Below, piece by piece: positions 10,302 through 19,859 of a DNA stretch of 64,000 nt. The notes beneath the pieces were generated by a model, which was not told where the DNA came from, ran no database searches, and was given only the letters and a program-made list of their open reading frames with translations. Source of the DNA: Acarospora socialis (taxonomy: Eukaryota; Ascomycota; Lecanoromycetes; Acarosporales; Acarosporaceae); NCBI GenBank assembly GCA_025617375.2, contig JAMYGW020000006.1, positions 1,555,001 to 1,619,000 on the forward strand, given 5' to 3'. Every line of letters starts with the position of its first letter. Position 1 is the first letter of the stretch. Made by a program: the position numbers and the translations under genes.

Positions 10302-11204
10302 TCACTGGCCGGTGTTTAATCCCCGTTTCTTCAATATCATCCCAAACCACATCTGTATCCCTATCCACTTCATCGCCCGATTTCCGACATATCCAGATTC
10401 AACGTCATTGGCTCTAGCTTCTCTCTCCTTCACCTGTCCAACAACGTCAAGCTCCCACCTCCTCGCTACATTCACAACATCCTTGATACTGTGCGTATAA
10501 CTCACCGGCCTGATCTTTTCACCAGTGCTCGGATCCACGAAACCTGCCTGGCTCCTTACACCCATGTCGGGATGCATATTGGTCAAAAGACATAAGCCTG
10601 CGGGCTTGAGAAGGCTAGAAACTGCCTTGAAGAAGACGTCCAGAGGCACATGCTCCAAGACCAGTGTCGACACCACAGCGTCCGCTTCCTTCGCCATTTC
10701 TGGCACCGGCGCGGTCGCCTCGTCATCGAGCATGTCGTATACCTCCAACACTAGATTCGCCGCGTGGTGGTTTGCAGTGGCTAGTACCAGCTGGTGTTTC
10801 TCATATCTCTGCCGGGCGATCGCCAGCATGCTCGCAGAAGCATCTAAACCTGTCACCTGTTCTACGCCGCGCGCCGCAATCAATTTGATCGTATTGCGGC
10901 CCGTTCCACATCCCAAATCGACGATCTTCAACTGCGGCGAGGCCATCGCTGAAGGCAACAGGGCTAAGAACTCGGGGAGAAGAGTTGACAGTTCAATATC
11001 ATCGAGGGCTTGAAGGGGATTAGAGTCTTCATCGTACACCTATGGGTTGGGAAGAGGAAGGGATTAGCATGGTAACGTGGTTGATGGCTTGAAGATGGAA
11101 TCGTGTATTACCGATGCCCAGCGTTCGTAGGTCTCTACTGTAGGGAGGTAACGAATCGTGCGAGGTGGCTTCGAGCGTGTTGTGGTTGGCTCTTGGTCTG
11201 CCAT
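10302..11204 (-). CDS. Class I SAM-dependent methyltransferase
   Basis: Two exons (11204-11112 and 11039-10302) with a 72-nt intron give 276 aa. After a short lead (TVETYERWASVYDEDSNPL), motif I LKIVDLGCGTGRNTIKL is the glycine-rich SAM-binding loop. GLDASASMLAIA supplies the acidic residue that binds the ribose, and DAVVSTLVLEHVPLDVFF is the post-II region. A Met-His-Pro segment (LCLLTNMHPDMGVRSQAGF) and a C-terminal substrate region follow. There is no signal peptide, so it is probably cytosolic. The substrate cannot be read from the sequence; relatives act on small molecules or remain unassigned. The start ATG lies in a good context (CCACAATGGC) and the intron join is in phase 0. Confidence 0.88.
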
Positions 11205-11618
11205 TGTGGGCGATTGGGAAATGTAAGAACTCTAGAAAGATTCCCATGCTCCAACCATGTATAAAGGCAGATCTGTACCTAAAGTAAAGTTAAGATTGAA
11301 ATGTTGATACAATTTATCGTAGGCTGTTCCGAGACCGTACGATGAGTCATCCTACAGCTACGGATACATACCTGCAACTGAAAAGGGAGTACACCATACA
11401 GAGTTTATAGAAATGGGGACGGTGAGCTTTGATTGCGCCAGGTCTTCTCCAGCCTGTTCTACCCTAAAGTACATGTGGAGAGGTGACGCCGGCTCTATGC
11501 AAAAAGTATGATTTAAAAGGTAAAATAGGAAAACAAGAATAGGACCCGCTAACAACAACATGAATGCCTCAGCGCCCCAAATGCCTACTATACAAGAGCT
11601 CTGTGATCTATCACGCTT
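11205..11618. other. Spacer with promoter of the methyltransferase gene
   Basis: No gene seen; it contains the divergent leader of the minus-strand methyltransferase and the 3' end of the next minus-strand gene. Confidence 0.35.
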
Positions 11619-12720
11619 TCAATATACCGTTCCACCAAACGGCGCATTGTCCCTCAAATCATCCACCAAGTCTTCAACATTACTCAAATATCTACCCAAC
11701 AACCCCTGTTTCTCCTCCATCGTCTTCGTCCCCTGACCATAAGTCGGACCGTCCGCACCCATCCCATTGACGCTCCTACTCTGGCCCCCTCCTCCTCCTC
11801 CTCCGACTTTACTCGGACTCCTCTGAGGCAACGCCGTCGTCGGCGCACTGACGCTCGTCAAAGCGGGCAACGGCGCCTCGGGCATGAGGTAGAAGTAGAG
11901 GAACTCGATGAGCTTGAGCTTGACTTCGCGGCTGGTGGCGCGCATCTTGAAGAGCGACGTGACGGTCAGTAGGCCGTCGAGGGTCTCGAAGGTGCGCGTG
12001 TTGCGGGGCTGGTCGAGGAGGGCGACGACGAGGGTGAGGAGGGTGGATGATTGAATGGCAGGGCAGTTGGAGGGGTCGAGGAGGTCAAGGAGGAGCTGGT
12101 GCCTGTTAGTCTCGGTGGTTGAGTTGGAGTGTATGTTCGGAGTGCGTGGACGTACGTTCATGTAGATTTCGCGGGCGAAAAGGGAGCGCGAGGGAGGGTG
12201 CAGGAGGAGGATGCCTTGAATCAGGTCGAGCGTGGAGACAATGAGGAGATCATTTTGTCCGTCTGCAGGTGGCGGTCAGTGTCTTGCGTGAGGGTCCACG
12301 ATGCTCCTCGGAGGTCCTGTAGACTAGTTTGGCGACGTACTGCTGCCCTTTCCAAGTAGTCGCTCGAGACAGGATATCAATCGCATTGCCACTAATCGCG
12401 GTAAAATTCTCAGCAGAGAACCTCTCTAACTGACGGAGGTCACTTTCGGAATTGAGCAACGCACCATTCCACTCGAAGCCCTCCTGCAGCTTGAAGAACT
12501 CTCTGAACGCTGGGTCATCCTTCAGGGTCCCAAGATCTTTCGCCCGCGCCGGGGAATTTCCTGTCGCTATTGCCGATCTTCGTCTCTCTATTGCGGCCGA
12601 TTGTGACTTGGAGAGACATATTTGTGCTAGCAGCCCCTCAACTTGGCGCAATCCTTTCCGTATTTTGCTGGCGTCATAAGATGAGAGATAGTCGAAAGAG
12701 AGGGACAGGAGAGCCTCCAT
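11619..12720 (-). CDS. Cdc14-like septation initiation network protein
   Basis: Four exons on the minus strand (12720-12465, 12391-12341, 12262-12156, 12095-11619) give 296 aa. The 51-nt second exon is needed to rebuild EWNVAMRLISCLERLLGKGS, followed by NGQNDLLIVSTLDLIQGILL and NLLLDLLDPSNCPAIQSSTL. This helical-repeat pattern is that of the fungal SIN component Cdc14 (Pfam CDC14 family; not the phosphatase of that name), which partners the kinase Sid1 in fission yeast and controls septum formation at the spindle pole body. Conserved SREVKLKLIEFLYFYLMPE lies in the last exon, followed by a Gly-rich linker and a C-terminal NVEDLVDDLRDNAPF helix. Introns are 73, 78 and 60 nt, all GT-AG. Length fits the family. 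Confidence 0.88.
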
Positions 12721-13410
12721 TGTGATAGGAATAAGTTAATGCCGTGTGGGCTTTTAAAGGCGATGTGATGCGGATATCGTCTTCAAATCGGTAGTTCAGT
12801 CGAATTAATGTGTAAATCGAGGTAAACACTGGCATGTTGACCAGGTGACTGGAACATCGTCATCCCGGACTACCCCAGGCCGCTACATGAATCTAGCGGG
12901 GCTCTGCACTCGACCAGGAGCTTTGCTGGATTGGTCTTGAGACACGGTAGTGTTCCCACTGGTGGTTCGTCTGTATGCTTACAAACCTTATGCTCGATGC
13001 TTGATATCAATGCAGCTGATAGAAGATCTCTCCTGCACGTTATATTGTACGCCAACGCAGCATGTGATTGAGAACATCCCCGCTAAACGTCCGGCTCCAA
13101 ACGGGATCAGGCGGCACTACCGTTGATGTGTTCTTCTCCCGGACTCCTACCTACTGACCCTCCAGGCAACCAAAGTTGTCCTGTCGCACGAGTCCGTTAC
13201 TGAGATGATGTGCACATGACCTTTTCGAGTGAAGCTTCCAATCCACTTTATTCAAAGGCTGAATCTACCATTATATTGACTCTGAGGCGGCCTATAGACT
13301 ACATACACGCTTAAGGACTCAAATCAAAGACGGACTTGAGATCTACTGTTCGATACTCGGGCATCTGTCAACACCTCGACCTCGCTGTGTAGGCTGGGTT
13401 ACTAGAGGCG
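12721..13410. other. Divergent promoter region, Cdc14-like / GGPP synthase
   Basis: A 690-bp gap between two divergently transcribed genes. No reading frame with family similarity is present. It should hold both promoters; I could not pick out a clear TATA box for either. Confidence 0.4.
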
Positions 13411-14717
13411 ATGAATCGGCGCAGTGCACCAGCAACGATGGTGCCTGAGAGCCTGCGATCACCGAATGCAATTCCCCCTCGAACAAGCTCAACTGGGCTG
13501 ACCAACGGCTTTATATCTCCTACTAGACCTGTATTGAGGCCAGTTCCTGAAGCGGATTGGATCGCACAAGGGCGAAAGCTTCATACAACGACCACCGCTT
13601 CCAGCCCGCCAGGCGCGGACCCTTCAAGGACCATCGGCAACGACATCAAGCTTGTGAACGGGTCGACATGGTCGCTTGAAAAGGAGAAGATTCTATATGG
13701 ACCTTATGACTACATGTTCAACCACCCGGGGAAGGACATTCGGAAGCAGCTCATTGCGGCGTTTAACTCGTGGCTGAAGGTGCCGGAAGAGAGTCTCAGA
13801 GTCATCACGAAAGTCGTTGGAATGCTTCACACGGCTTCCCTGCTGTAAGCACTCCGACCTTGAGCCCACTCCGAAAGTAGGCCTGCGGGCGGATCACTTC
13901 GAAGATTGTGACTCAAGTTGCTGACTCCTCGACTCGTACCAAGCGTCGATGATGTAGAAGACTCCTCGATATTACGACGGGGTATACCAGTCGCGCACAG
14001 CATATTTGGAACAGCGCAAACGATCAATTCCGCCAATTATGTATACTTCTGCGCTCTCGAAGAACTACAGAAACTCAATAACCCTAAGGCCATTATCATC
14101 TACACCGAGGAACTCTTGAACCTGCATAGAGGACAGGGGATGGACCTTTTCTGGAGAGATACTCTAACCTGCCCCAGTGAGGAGGATTATCTTGAGATGG
14201 TTGGTAACAAGACTGGTGGCCTGTTCAGACTGGCGGTCAAGCTAATGCAGGCGGAAAGCACCAGTAACAAGTTAGTAGAATCTACTTCTCAGCCCGCGAT
14301 CTCATGTTCTGATTCACGTACAATGACCCTAGGGATTGTGTACCTCTTGTCAACCTGATCGGCTTGATCTTCCAGATTCGAGACGACTACATGAACCTCT
14401 CGAATTCTGATTACACCCGCAACAAAGGCCTCTGTGAGGACCTGACCGAGGGCAAATTCTCGTTCCCGATCATTCACAGCATTAGATCAGACCCTCAGAA
14501 TTTGCAGCTTATCAACATCCTGAAACAAAGGAGTAATGACGACGAGGTGAAGAAATATGCTGTCAGCTATATGGAAAGAACGGGAAGCTTTGCGTATTGC
14601 CGGAAGGTGCTACGGGACCTTCACGAAAAGGCGAGTACTATGATAGATGCTGTCGACGAAGGGAAAGAAGAAGGTTATGGCGTCAGGGTTATCTTGGACA
14701 AAATGGTTGTGGAATAG
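13411..14717 (+). CDS. Geranylgeranyl diphosphate synthase
   Basis: Exons 13411-13844, 13944-14270 and 14333-14717 give 381 aa. The enzyme condenses farnesyl diphosphate with isopentenyl diphosphate to the C20 diphosphate. The first aspartate-rich motif is [16 protein letters not shown] (D147, D148, D151), rebuilt across intron 1. The second is [18 protein letters not shown] (D271, D272) just after intron 2. Also visible are the [18 protein letters not shown] substrate region, [13 protein letters not shown] and the [14 protein letters not shown] helix. About 85 residues of low-complexity Ser/Pro/Thr sequence precede the domain, which is common in filamentous fungi. With no terpene cyclase, P450 or other biosynthetic gene nearby, this is most likely the housekeeping enzyme for protein prenylation, ubiquinone and carotenoid precursors rather than a secondary-metabolite copy. 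Cytosolic. Confidence 0.93.
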
Positions 14718-15114
14718 TAGGATGCAGTGCCATCTATTGAGCTTAGGGCTTGGACACAGGGAAGGATATTGCATGTGTGCGCCAGGATTTTGACTTGATT
14801 TTTGCATCACTGGCGTTGGCATACCCAACAGGAATCTTCATCTGATAAGATGTTGTTTGATTATCTCTCCATCGCTCAGGTATGTATAGTCAGGCAATTT
14901 ACTTCAACTAAATGTGGTACCAAGTTTATCCCTGCAATCGCTGTCATGAGGCTTAGTGAGAGTCAAGAGACGCGTTCAGCAGTAGGGTTTGAACTTAGTA
15001 TAAGTTCATTTCCATTCGTTACCACAGTTGTACGTTCAGTCTTAGAACACGAAAGGACAATTCGAAGACTCCAAAGAGATTTTTTCCCAACCGCCCCCTA
15101 CAAGAGGTAAGATC
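14718..15114. other. Spacer after GGPP synthase
   Basis: No supported gene; short frames only. Holds the 3' end of the synthase gene and the possible leader of the orphan frame that starts at 15115. Confidence 0.35.
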
Positions 15115-15918
15115 ATGATGGTCAATGTTCAAGAGCAACGAGTGGCAACCGAGCTGACCCGGGCCAGCAGAACAGCACCAGCCATCGTTCGAACACAAGA
15201 GCAGCCATCTGCAGCCATCTGCAGCCATTCAGTTGACGCGTCCTACTTAACATCTACGTGCAAAATGTTCTCAGAGGCTCAAAACACGCCGTATTCGATA
15301 CAGGAAATCAAGCTTATGCAAAGCACGGTGTACTTCTTCGTCTTAGAAGAAGCCACGCTCTTCACTATCTTTCAATTAGATCGGGCTTGTGCTCGGCGAC
15401 TCGAAACGTTCTTACATCACATCGCGCTTGATCATCAACACACCAGAGAGTCGCTTCTTTTGTTAGCTGAGCTCCACAGGAAGAGCACTCACGAAATCTT
15501 AGCTCTGCTCTCAAAAGGCCGTTGCTCCCGCCCGTGCCAGAAACGTCTCACGTTCTCTCTGTCCCGCTTGCAAGGCTTCTGCCGCGTTCACAAGGAACGA
15601 ACCAAGAAGACGCCTGCTCGCGCAAGGTTATTGCGTATGCGAGGAAGCGACGTCGCAGCTGTCGTCTGCTCGGAAACTTTATCTCACTCTTCGACGTCTG
15701 ATCCGCTGGAGGAACGCCACTCTCGCCCATTTGGCTGGTCCAGAAAACATGACGATCTGTTATTGCTAGCACACCTGCCCTATGGCGTTAAGCAAATCAA
15801 GCAGTACCTCGAATTTCATCAACTGTTGGTCTGCTCATCTGAGTGGCTCGAACAACGCTGGGAGGAACTGTTGGCAAATGGGAGGGAAAAGGGGTTCTCA
15901 CTCTACTTATCGATGTAG
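15115..15918 (+). CDS. Uncharacterised protein, 267 aa single-exon frame
   Basis: One uninterrupted frame of 267 codons. I do not recognise a family. The middle is basic and leucine-rich (SLSRLQGFCRVHKERTKKTP), and the C-terminal 60 residues (WSRKHDDLLLLAHLPYGVKQ ... WLEQRWEELL) loosely resemble a Myb/SANT-type helical arrangement of spaced tryptophans; this is a weak visual impression. No signal peptide or membrane segment. A 10-bp unit is repeated almost three times near the 5' end (15201-15229), coding for Ala/Ile/Cys-rich residues. The internal Met at residue 50 (MFSEAQNTPY) could be the true start. It may be an orphan gene or a chance frame; its length favours a gene. Confidence 0.45.
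   Translation: MMVNVQEQRVATELTRASRTAPAIVRTQEQPSAAICSHSVDASYLTSTCKMFSEAQNTPYSIQEIKLMQSTVYFFVLEEATLFTIFQLDRACARRLETFLHHIALDHQHTRESLLLLAELHRKSTHEILALLSKGRCSRPCQKRLTFSLSRLQGFCRVHKERTKKTPARARLLRMRGSDVAAVVCSETLSHSSTSDPLEERHSRPFGWSRKHDDLLLLAHLPYGVKQIKQYLEFHQLLVCSSEWLEQRWEELLANGREKGFSLYLSM
15201..15229 (+). repeat. Short tandem repeat, 10-bp unit
   Basis: The unit GCAGCCATCT occurs twice in full and once nearly in full, inside the 5' part of the 267-codon frame. A 10-bp unit is not a multiple of three, so unit-number changes would shift the frame unless the start lies downstream. This slightly supports a start at the internal Met. Confidence 0.8.
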
Positions 15919-16374
15919 GCTTATGATCCTTCCTCTCGGGCCGTTCTGGGGCGGAAGGCATAGTTCTTCCTCGCTCCAGCGTTCAATCACATTCCTTGAT
16001 ATTCAGCCCTTCTATGCAGCGTCCGGTGCAGACTCACACCCTTCATACTATACTACCAAGTAATAGATACTGTAGTATAGTTCTTTTCCATTTACGTGTT
16101 CGAATGTGATGATGAAGATCCGTACGTGTTGTGGCGTCAGCGGAAAACGAATGCTTGCTTTATCAATCCACCAATGTCTCAAGTAGAGGCTAAGGTAACT
16201 CCTGACGTCTGTCTGTCCGGCACGTGTCGGAACCGAGCTTCTGCCCTAAGTGCTACCAGAAGCGAGTATTTAATCTTAAATGCTCCCAACTCACATTCGA
16301 ATGCCTCCCAACTCACGTGAATAACTCACGAGCTCATGCGTGCTTCAAAGCAGCCCCGAGTCTCGGAGATTATC
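15919..16374. other. Spacer with leader of the Arg/Pro-rich gene
   Basis: No supported gene. Towards the end the sequence becomes CA- and pyrimidine-rich (CTCCCAACTCACATTCG and a second similar CTCCCAACTCACG), as in fungal leaders. Confidence 0.35.
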
Positions 16375-17067
16375 ATGGAATACAAGCAGATGGAGAAAGG
16401 TACGAACGGCACTGTGCAAAACAGGGAAACATGGCAGCCTGGACGAGGTTGTTACACTGGCGGACAGACAGGTCAGCTACGAACTCTACCACCAGATTTC
16501 AGGCAGTACTAACAATGATGCTTTGAGCTAGGTCCTCGATACCAAGCCAGAGGTCCATATCGTGATCCACAACCTGGTTCATACCCACCGCGCTTCCCCC
16601 TGACCTCGTTCAAGGTTCGTGGCTATGAACGCTACGTGCCAGACTACGCCAGACGCGATACTAATCCCACTCAATCACGACGGTATGAGTTGCATAGATC
16701 ATCCCTCTCATTTGTTAACTGTGCTTATGCAACACGCAGCACTCCTCCTCGACCACGTACCTCCCCAGATAGCGGCACCAGAAGACGCAGCCGGACACCT
16801 GAGCAAACCAGCAGATATGTCGGTCGTTACCGGTCTCCCACCCCTCCTCGTGATCTCTGGAGTCCGAGGCAGAGACACATCAGACAGAATCAAGACGGAG
16901 ATATCATGATGAAAGGCAGCGTGGACGAAGAATGGTTGGTAAGAAGGGCGTACGATTCTGGTAGAGCGGACGAAAGACGGAGGCTATTACGTATCGTGAT
17001 GACTGCGCTGAACAGTGATGGGGAGAATCGGAAAGATGGGGCTGCAGAAGAGCTGATAGCACTGTGA
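16375..17067 (+). CDS. Small Arg/Pro-rich protein of unknown function
   Basis: Reconstructed from three exons (16375-16471, 16532-16682, 16740-17067) giving 191 aa. Intron 1 (60 nt) carries a textbook branch site ACTAAC before its AG; intron 2 (57 nt) contains TTAACT. The N-terminal half is rich in Gly, Tyr, Pro, Gln and Arg (GRGCYTGGQTG, PRYQARGPYRDPQPGSYPPR). A Ser/Arg/Pro section with RYRSPTPPRDLW follows, and then a C-terminal amphipathic helix (EEWLVRRAYDSGRADERRRL). The composition resembles RNA-associated low-complexity proteins, but that is only a resemblance. No signal peptide. The join phases are consistent and the composition is uniform across joins, which supports the model. The start codon is the weakest part. 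Confidence 0.55.
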
Positions 17068-17251
17068 CCGTCGATATGTGCGACCCAATCATTTGCATCA
17101 CAACTCGCCAATGGCTCCGTACACAATTCAATTGCCACCAGCTTTCTCGAAGAGTCTTAACGGCTTCGTCGTACCCTACACCAGGCTAACTGAATCCTCG
17201 CCATCTCCTAAGCTCGTTTGGAGATCATACCTGCAACCGTAACCAGCTACC

Positions 17252-17896
17252 TTAGTCATCCGACAGTACGCTCTCAGCTCTCTTCCCACCGACTGTTCCG
17301 GACCTCTTGCCACTCGCACCACCCGTCTTGTCCCAATTCAATGGACTAAGCTCCATCCCCCCACTTCTCTCACGCCGCTCCTTCCCCTTCTTCGATAAGC
17401 CCCAATTTCCACTCGCTTCCTTATTCACCACGTCCATCAAACACTGATCACAGCTCTCCCGCTCATGCGCCGCATCCCCCAACCAATTCCGCCAATGCAC
17501 CAACTCGACCTCCATCTCCACCATCGCCAGCTCGAGCGCCGCAACCTGGTAGCGGTCCTCCGTCACAGTCAAAGCCAACCGCGACGCGGAGCCCACTCTC
17601 GTCGCGGAACCTACTCTCATCACCTCGGTCGGGCCAATAAAGACGTCGTCGTCGAACCGGCCGACCCGGCGGCGGAAGCTGCGCGCCGTGCGTTGCTGCA
17701 CCACGCTGGAGCGTAGCTCGCTGAGTCGCTGGTCTTTTTCTTGACGCGTGAAGCGTAGCCGGGTCAGTTCGCGGACGAGTGAGGGCGAGGGCATCGTGTT
17801 CGTGCTGGGCGAGGGCGGGGCGGAGGGCGGGCTGGAGTACGGTTTGGTCTTGGGAACGGGTTTGCGTTTCGGGGTGGTTTGTTTGATGGGCTTCAT
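17252..17896 (-). CDS. Uncharacterised basic protein with coiled-coil segment
   Basis: Single exon of 214 aa from ATG 17896 to TAA 17252. The frame stays open further upstream to 18091, but that part is CA-rich and reads like an untranslated leader, and the ATG at 17896 has an AAAATGA context, so I start there. The protein opens with a Lys/Pro/Ser-rich tail (MKPIKQTTPKRKPVPKTKPY). A charged helical segment follows (LVRELTRLRFTRQEKDQRLS ELRSSVVQQRTARSFRRR), then a FDDDVFIGPTEVMRVGSA section and a second helix rich in Glu, Met and Leu (VAALELAMVEMEVELVHWRN). A short CDQC pair occurs near the C-terminus. I recognise no family. Could be a structural or chromatin-associated protein; no evidence either way. 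Confidence 0.55.
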   Translation of the reverse strand: MKPIKQTTPKRKPVPKTKPYSSPPSAPPSPSTNTMPSPSLVRELTRLRFTRQEKDQRLSELRSSVVQQRTARSFRRRVGRFDDDVFIGPTEVMRVGSATRVGSASRLALTVTEDRYQVAALELAMVEMEVELVHWRNWLGDAAHERESCDQCLMDVVNKEASGNWGLSKKGKERRERSGGMELSPLNWDKTGGASGKRSGTVGGKRAESVLSDD

Positions 17897-18732
17897 TTTG
17901 GCTTTTGGCTGCGTGTATATGTGCGTTGTTGTTCCTTTGTCTGGATTGCTGCTGTGGTTGATGAGTGATTCGGTTTGGGGGGATGCAGTGATGGTGCTGG
18001 AAGGTGGTGGAATCTGTTGGTGGAGGAGTGAAATGTGTGCGGACTGACTTGCACCTGTAAATGTTAAGACAAGTTCGTACACGAGCGACAAGTGAAGTGA
18101 ATGGAACCTTCCAACCTCACTTCGAAGTGGAAGTCACCCAAAACAAGGGAAAGTTTGAACCGTGCAGTTATGCTGCTTCCTTTACGGAATCAACTGCACA
18201 CATGTCTATCTCAACAAATAGCCTGACCAATATCTTCACAAGAGTCTAGTCATCTCAGATAATCATGAGATTCCAAAACTATTGGGGGCAAGCAATTCAG
18301 GGGGTATACCCAAACCGAACCTAACTAAACACCCACCGATAACCAACGCCGAATACCTTTCTGGAAACTGTAGAGCATCCCTCTGTCCTTCACTCTTCAT
18401 GTTGCTGCAAACCATTTCCAACAACTCAATTTTCGATGACAAGACCAACCCCTTCAGGCCGCGCTGTGCACTTGAGACGTTAGATGGTGGTCGTGTCTGC
18501 GAGCTGGTGACTGAACCCGTGCACGTTCTCCCCGTCACCACTGCTCTGCTGCCGCTATTGCTGCACCTTCTCCGCTTGGAGACAACGCCTCTTCCTCAAT
18601 AGATCCACAACCAAATCCCAATCTAGATCGAAATCCAACAAGCCCTCTTCCTTCCACAAAAGCTGTCCTCGCCCTTCCATCCCACGCTCTTGGCGCAAGA
18701 CCGCGGTGATGTTGGTCACATTGTAATGTACA
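17897..18732. other. Spacer and leader of minus-strand gene
   Basis: About 17897-18050 is the CA-rich leader of the gene ending at 17252 (read on the minus strand). A possible acceptor, TTTACAG, lies at its 5' side and suggests a leader intron. The remainder holds only short overlapping frames on both strands and no family signal. Confidence 0.35.
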
Positions 18733-19859
18733 TCACATGACAACACAACACGCCCTCTCGAGCTTCCGCAGTATCCGCGGCAGGTATTTCTTGACCGCGG
18801 CCTCGATCTCGGCGTTCTGATCGTTTGCGTTGGCGTGGCCTTGATTCTGGTGTCCTGCGCCGTGATGTCCATGCTGTTGGCCCGGATAGGCCGCACCATT
18901 CGCGGCGGGCGGAGGATAGTATTGTCCCTGACCCTGACCTTGGCTTGGATTATGCTGTTGCTGCGGATAGCCCCCATCACCATAATGCTGCCCCTGCCCC
19001 TGCCCGTACCCCTGCTGCCCATAAGCCGGCATGACCGCCGGCGCCCCCGTCAAATCGACATAGATCCTCCCCGCATTCTCCTCCGTCGCGAACTGCAGGC
19101 CCTGCTCCCGACAGATGCGCTCCACCGCCGGCTTCAGCTTCTGCACGTGGCCGGCCGAATGGTTGCCTTTGCCTACAATCCTGTTCCCCACCACGGCACC
19201 TTGAATCAGCCATCTCTCTTATCCCCTCCCTCCGTCTTTCACTCCGTCTTCCCCACTTCACCAACGCAGCGAAAAGGAGACGGAACGGAGCTAGAAACCT
19301 ACACGTGCAAATGCCTCTGCCCCTCTGCGCGCGCCGTCGCGATCCGCCGCTCCAGTATCTCCTCCGCCTCCTCGACGTACTGCCCGTGCAGGTCGATGGT
19401 GTCGGGCTCGACGCGGCCGCCGCCGTTGTTGGCGAGGAAGATGTACTCGGACGCTTGCCGGTTGTAGGCGTCCATGGCGGCGCCGTGGCGCTTGCCTTCT
19501 TCGGAGTAGTGGTGGGCGGAGGCGCCGTCGCCGGAGGCATAGGCGTTGTGGGCCTGTTGGGAGGATGGTGGTTGTGAGTGAGGGCAGAGCGAAGGGGTGG
19601 AAGAAGGGGATGCGGGGAGTGGGTGTGTACCTTGTCGAGGCATGAGGAGCGCTGGTCGTGTTCGTGCCTGGCGAGGGCGCGGAGCCGGTCGTATTCCTTT
19701 TCTGCGTCGGCGCTGGGGCCGTGGTTGAAGGCTGCGTTGTGGACATGGCGTTGAGGTTAGCTGGACGTCTCTTTCTGGAAAGGCCGGAGTGCGGCGACGG
19801 GGTCGGTGGTTGGAGTGCTACTGACCGCGGCCGCCGAGCTGGGTCATGGGGTAGGCCAT
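18733..19859 (-). CDS. DUF1771-Smr domain protein
   Basis: Four exons on the minus strand (19859-19826, 19731-19631, 19553-19303, 19180-18733) give 277 aa. Residues about 12-80 form a DUF1771 helical region (AEKEYDRLRALARHEHDQRS ... AHNAYASGDGASAHHYSEEG). The Smr domain follows with its hallmark DTIDLHGQYVEEAEEILE and, across intron 3, RHLHVIVGKGNHSAGHVQKL. The domain is known as a nucleic-acid-binding or nicking module; in eukaryotes it occurs in RNA-quality-control factors. The C-terminal third is Gly/Gln/Tyr/His-rich low complexity (GQQGYGQGQGQHYGDGGYPQ) and ends with a helix (EIEAAVKKYLPRILRKLE). Introns are 94, 77 and 122 nt. Intron 3 uses donor GTAGGT directly after CACGT, which is the only join that restores LHVIVGKG. 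Confidence 0.9.

Noticed and set aside
9112-14717. GGPP synthase as part of a diterpene gene cluster
   Set aside because: Neighbours are housekeeping genes (metaxin-like, methyltransferase of unknown substrate, SIN protein); no cyclase, P450 or dedicated transporter is present.
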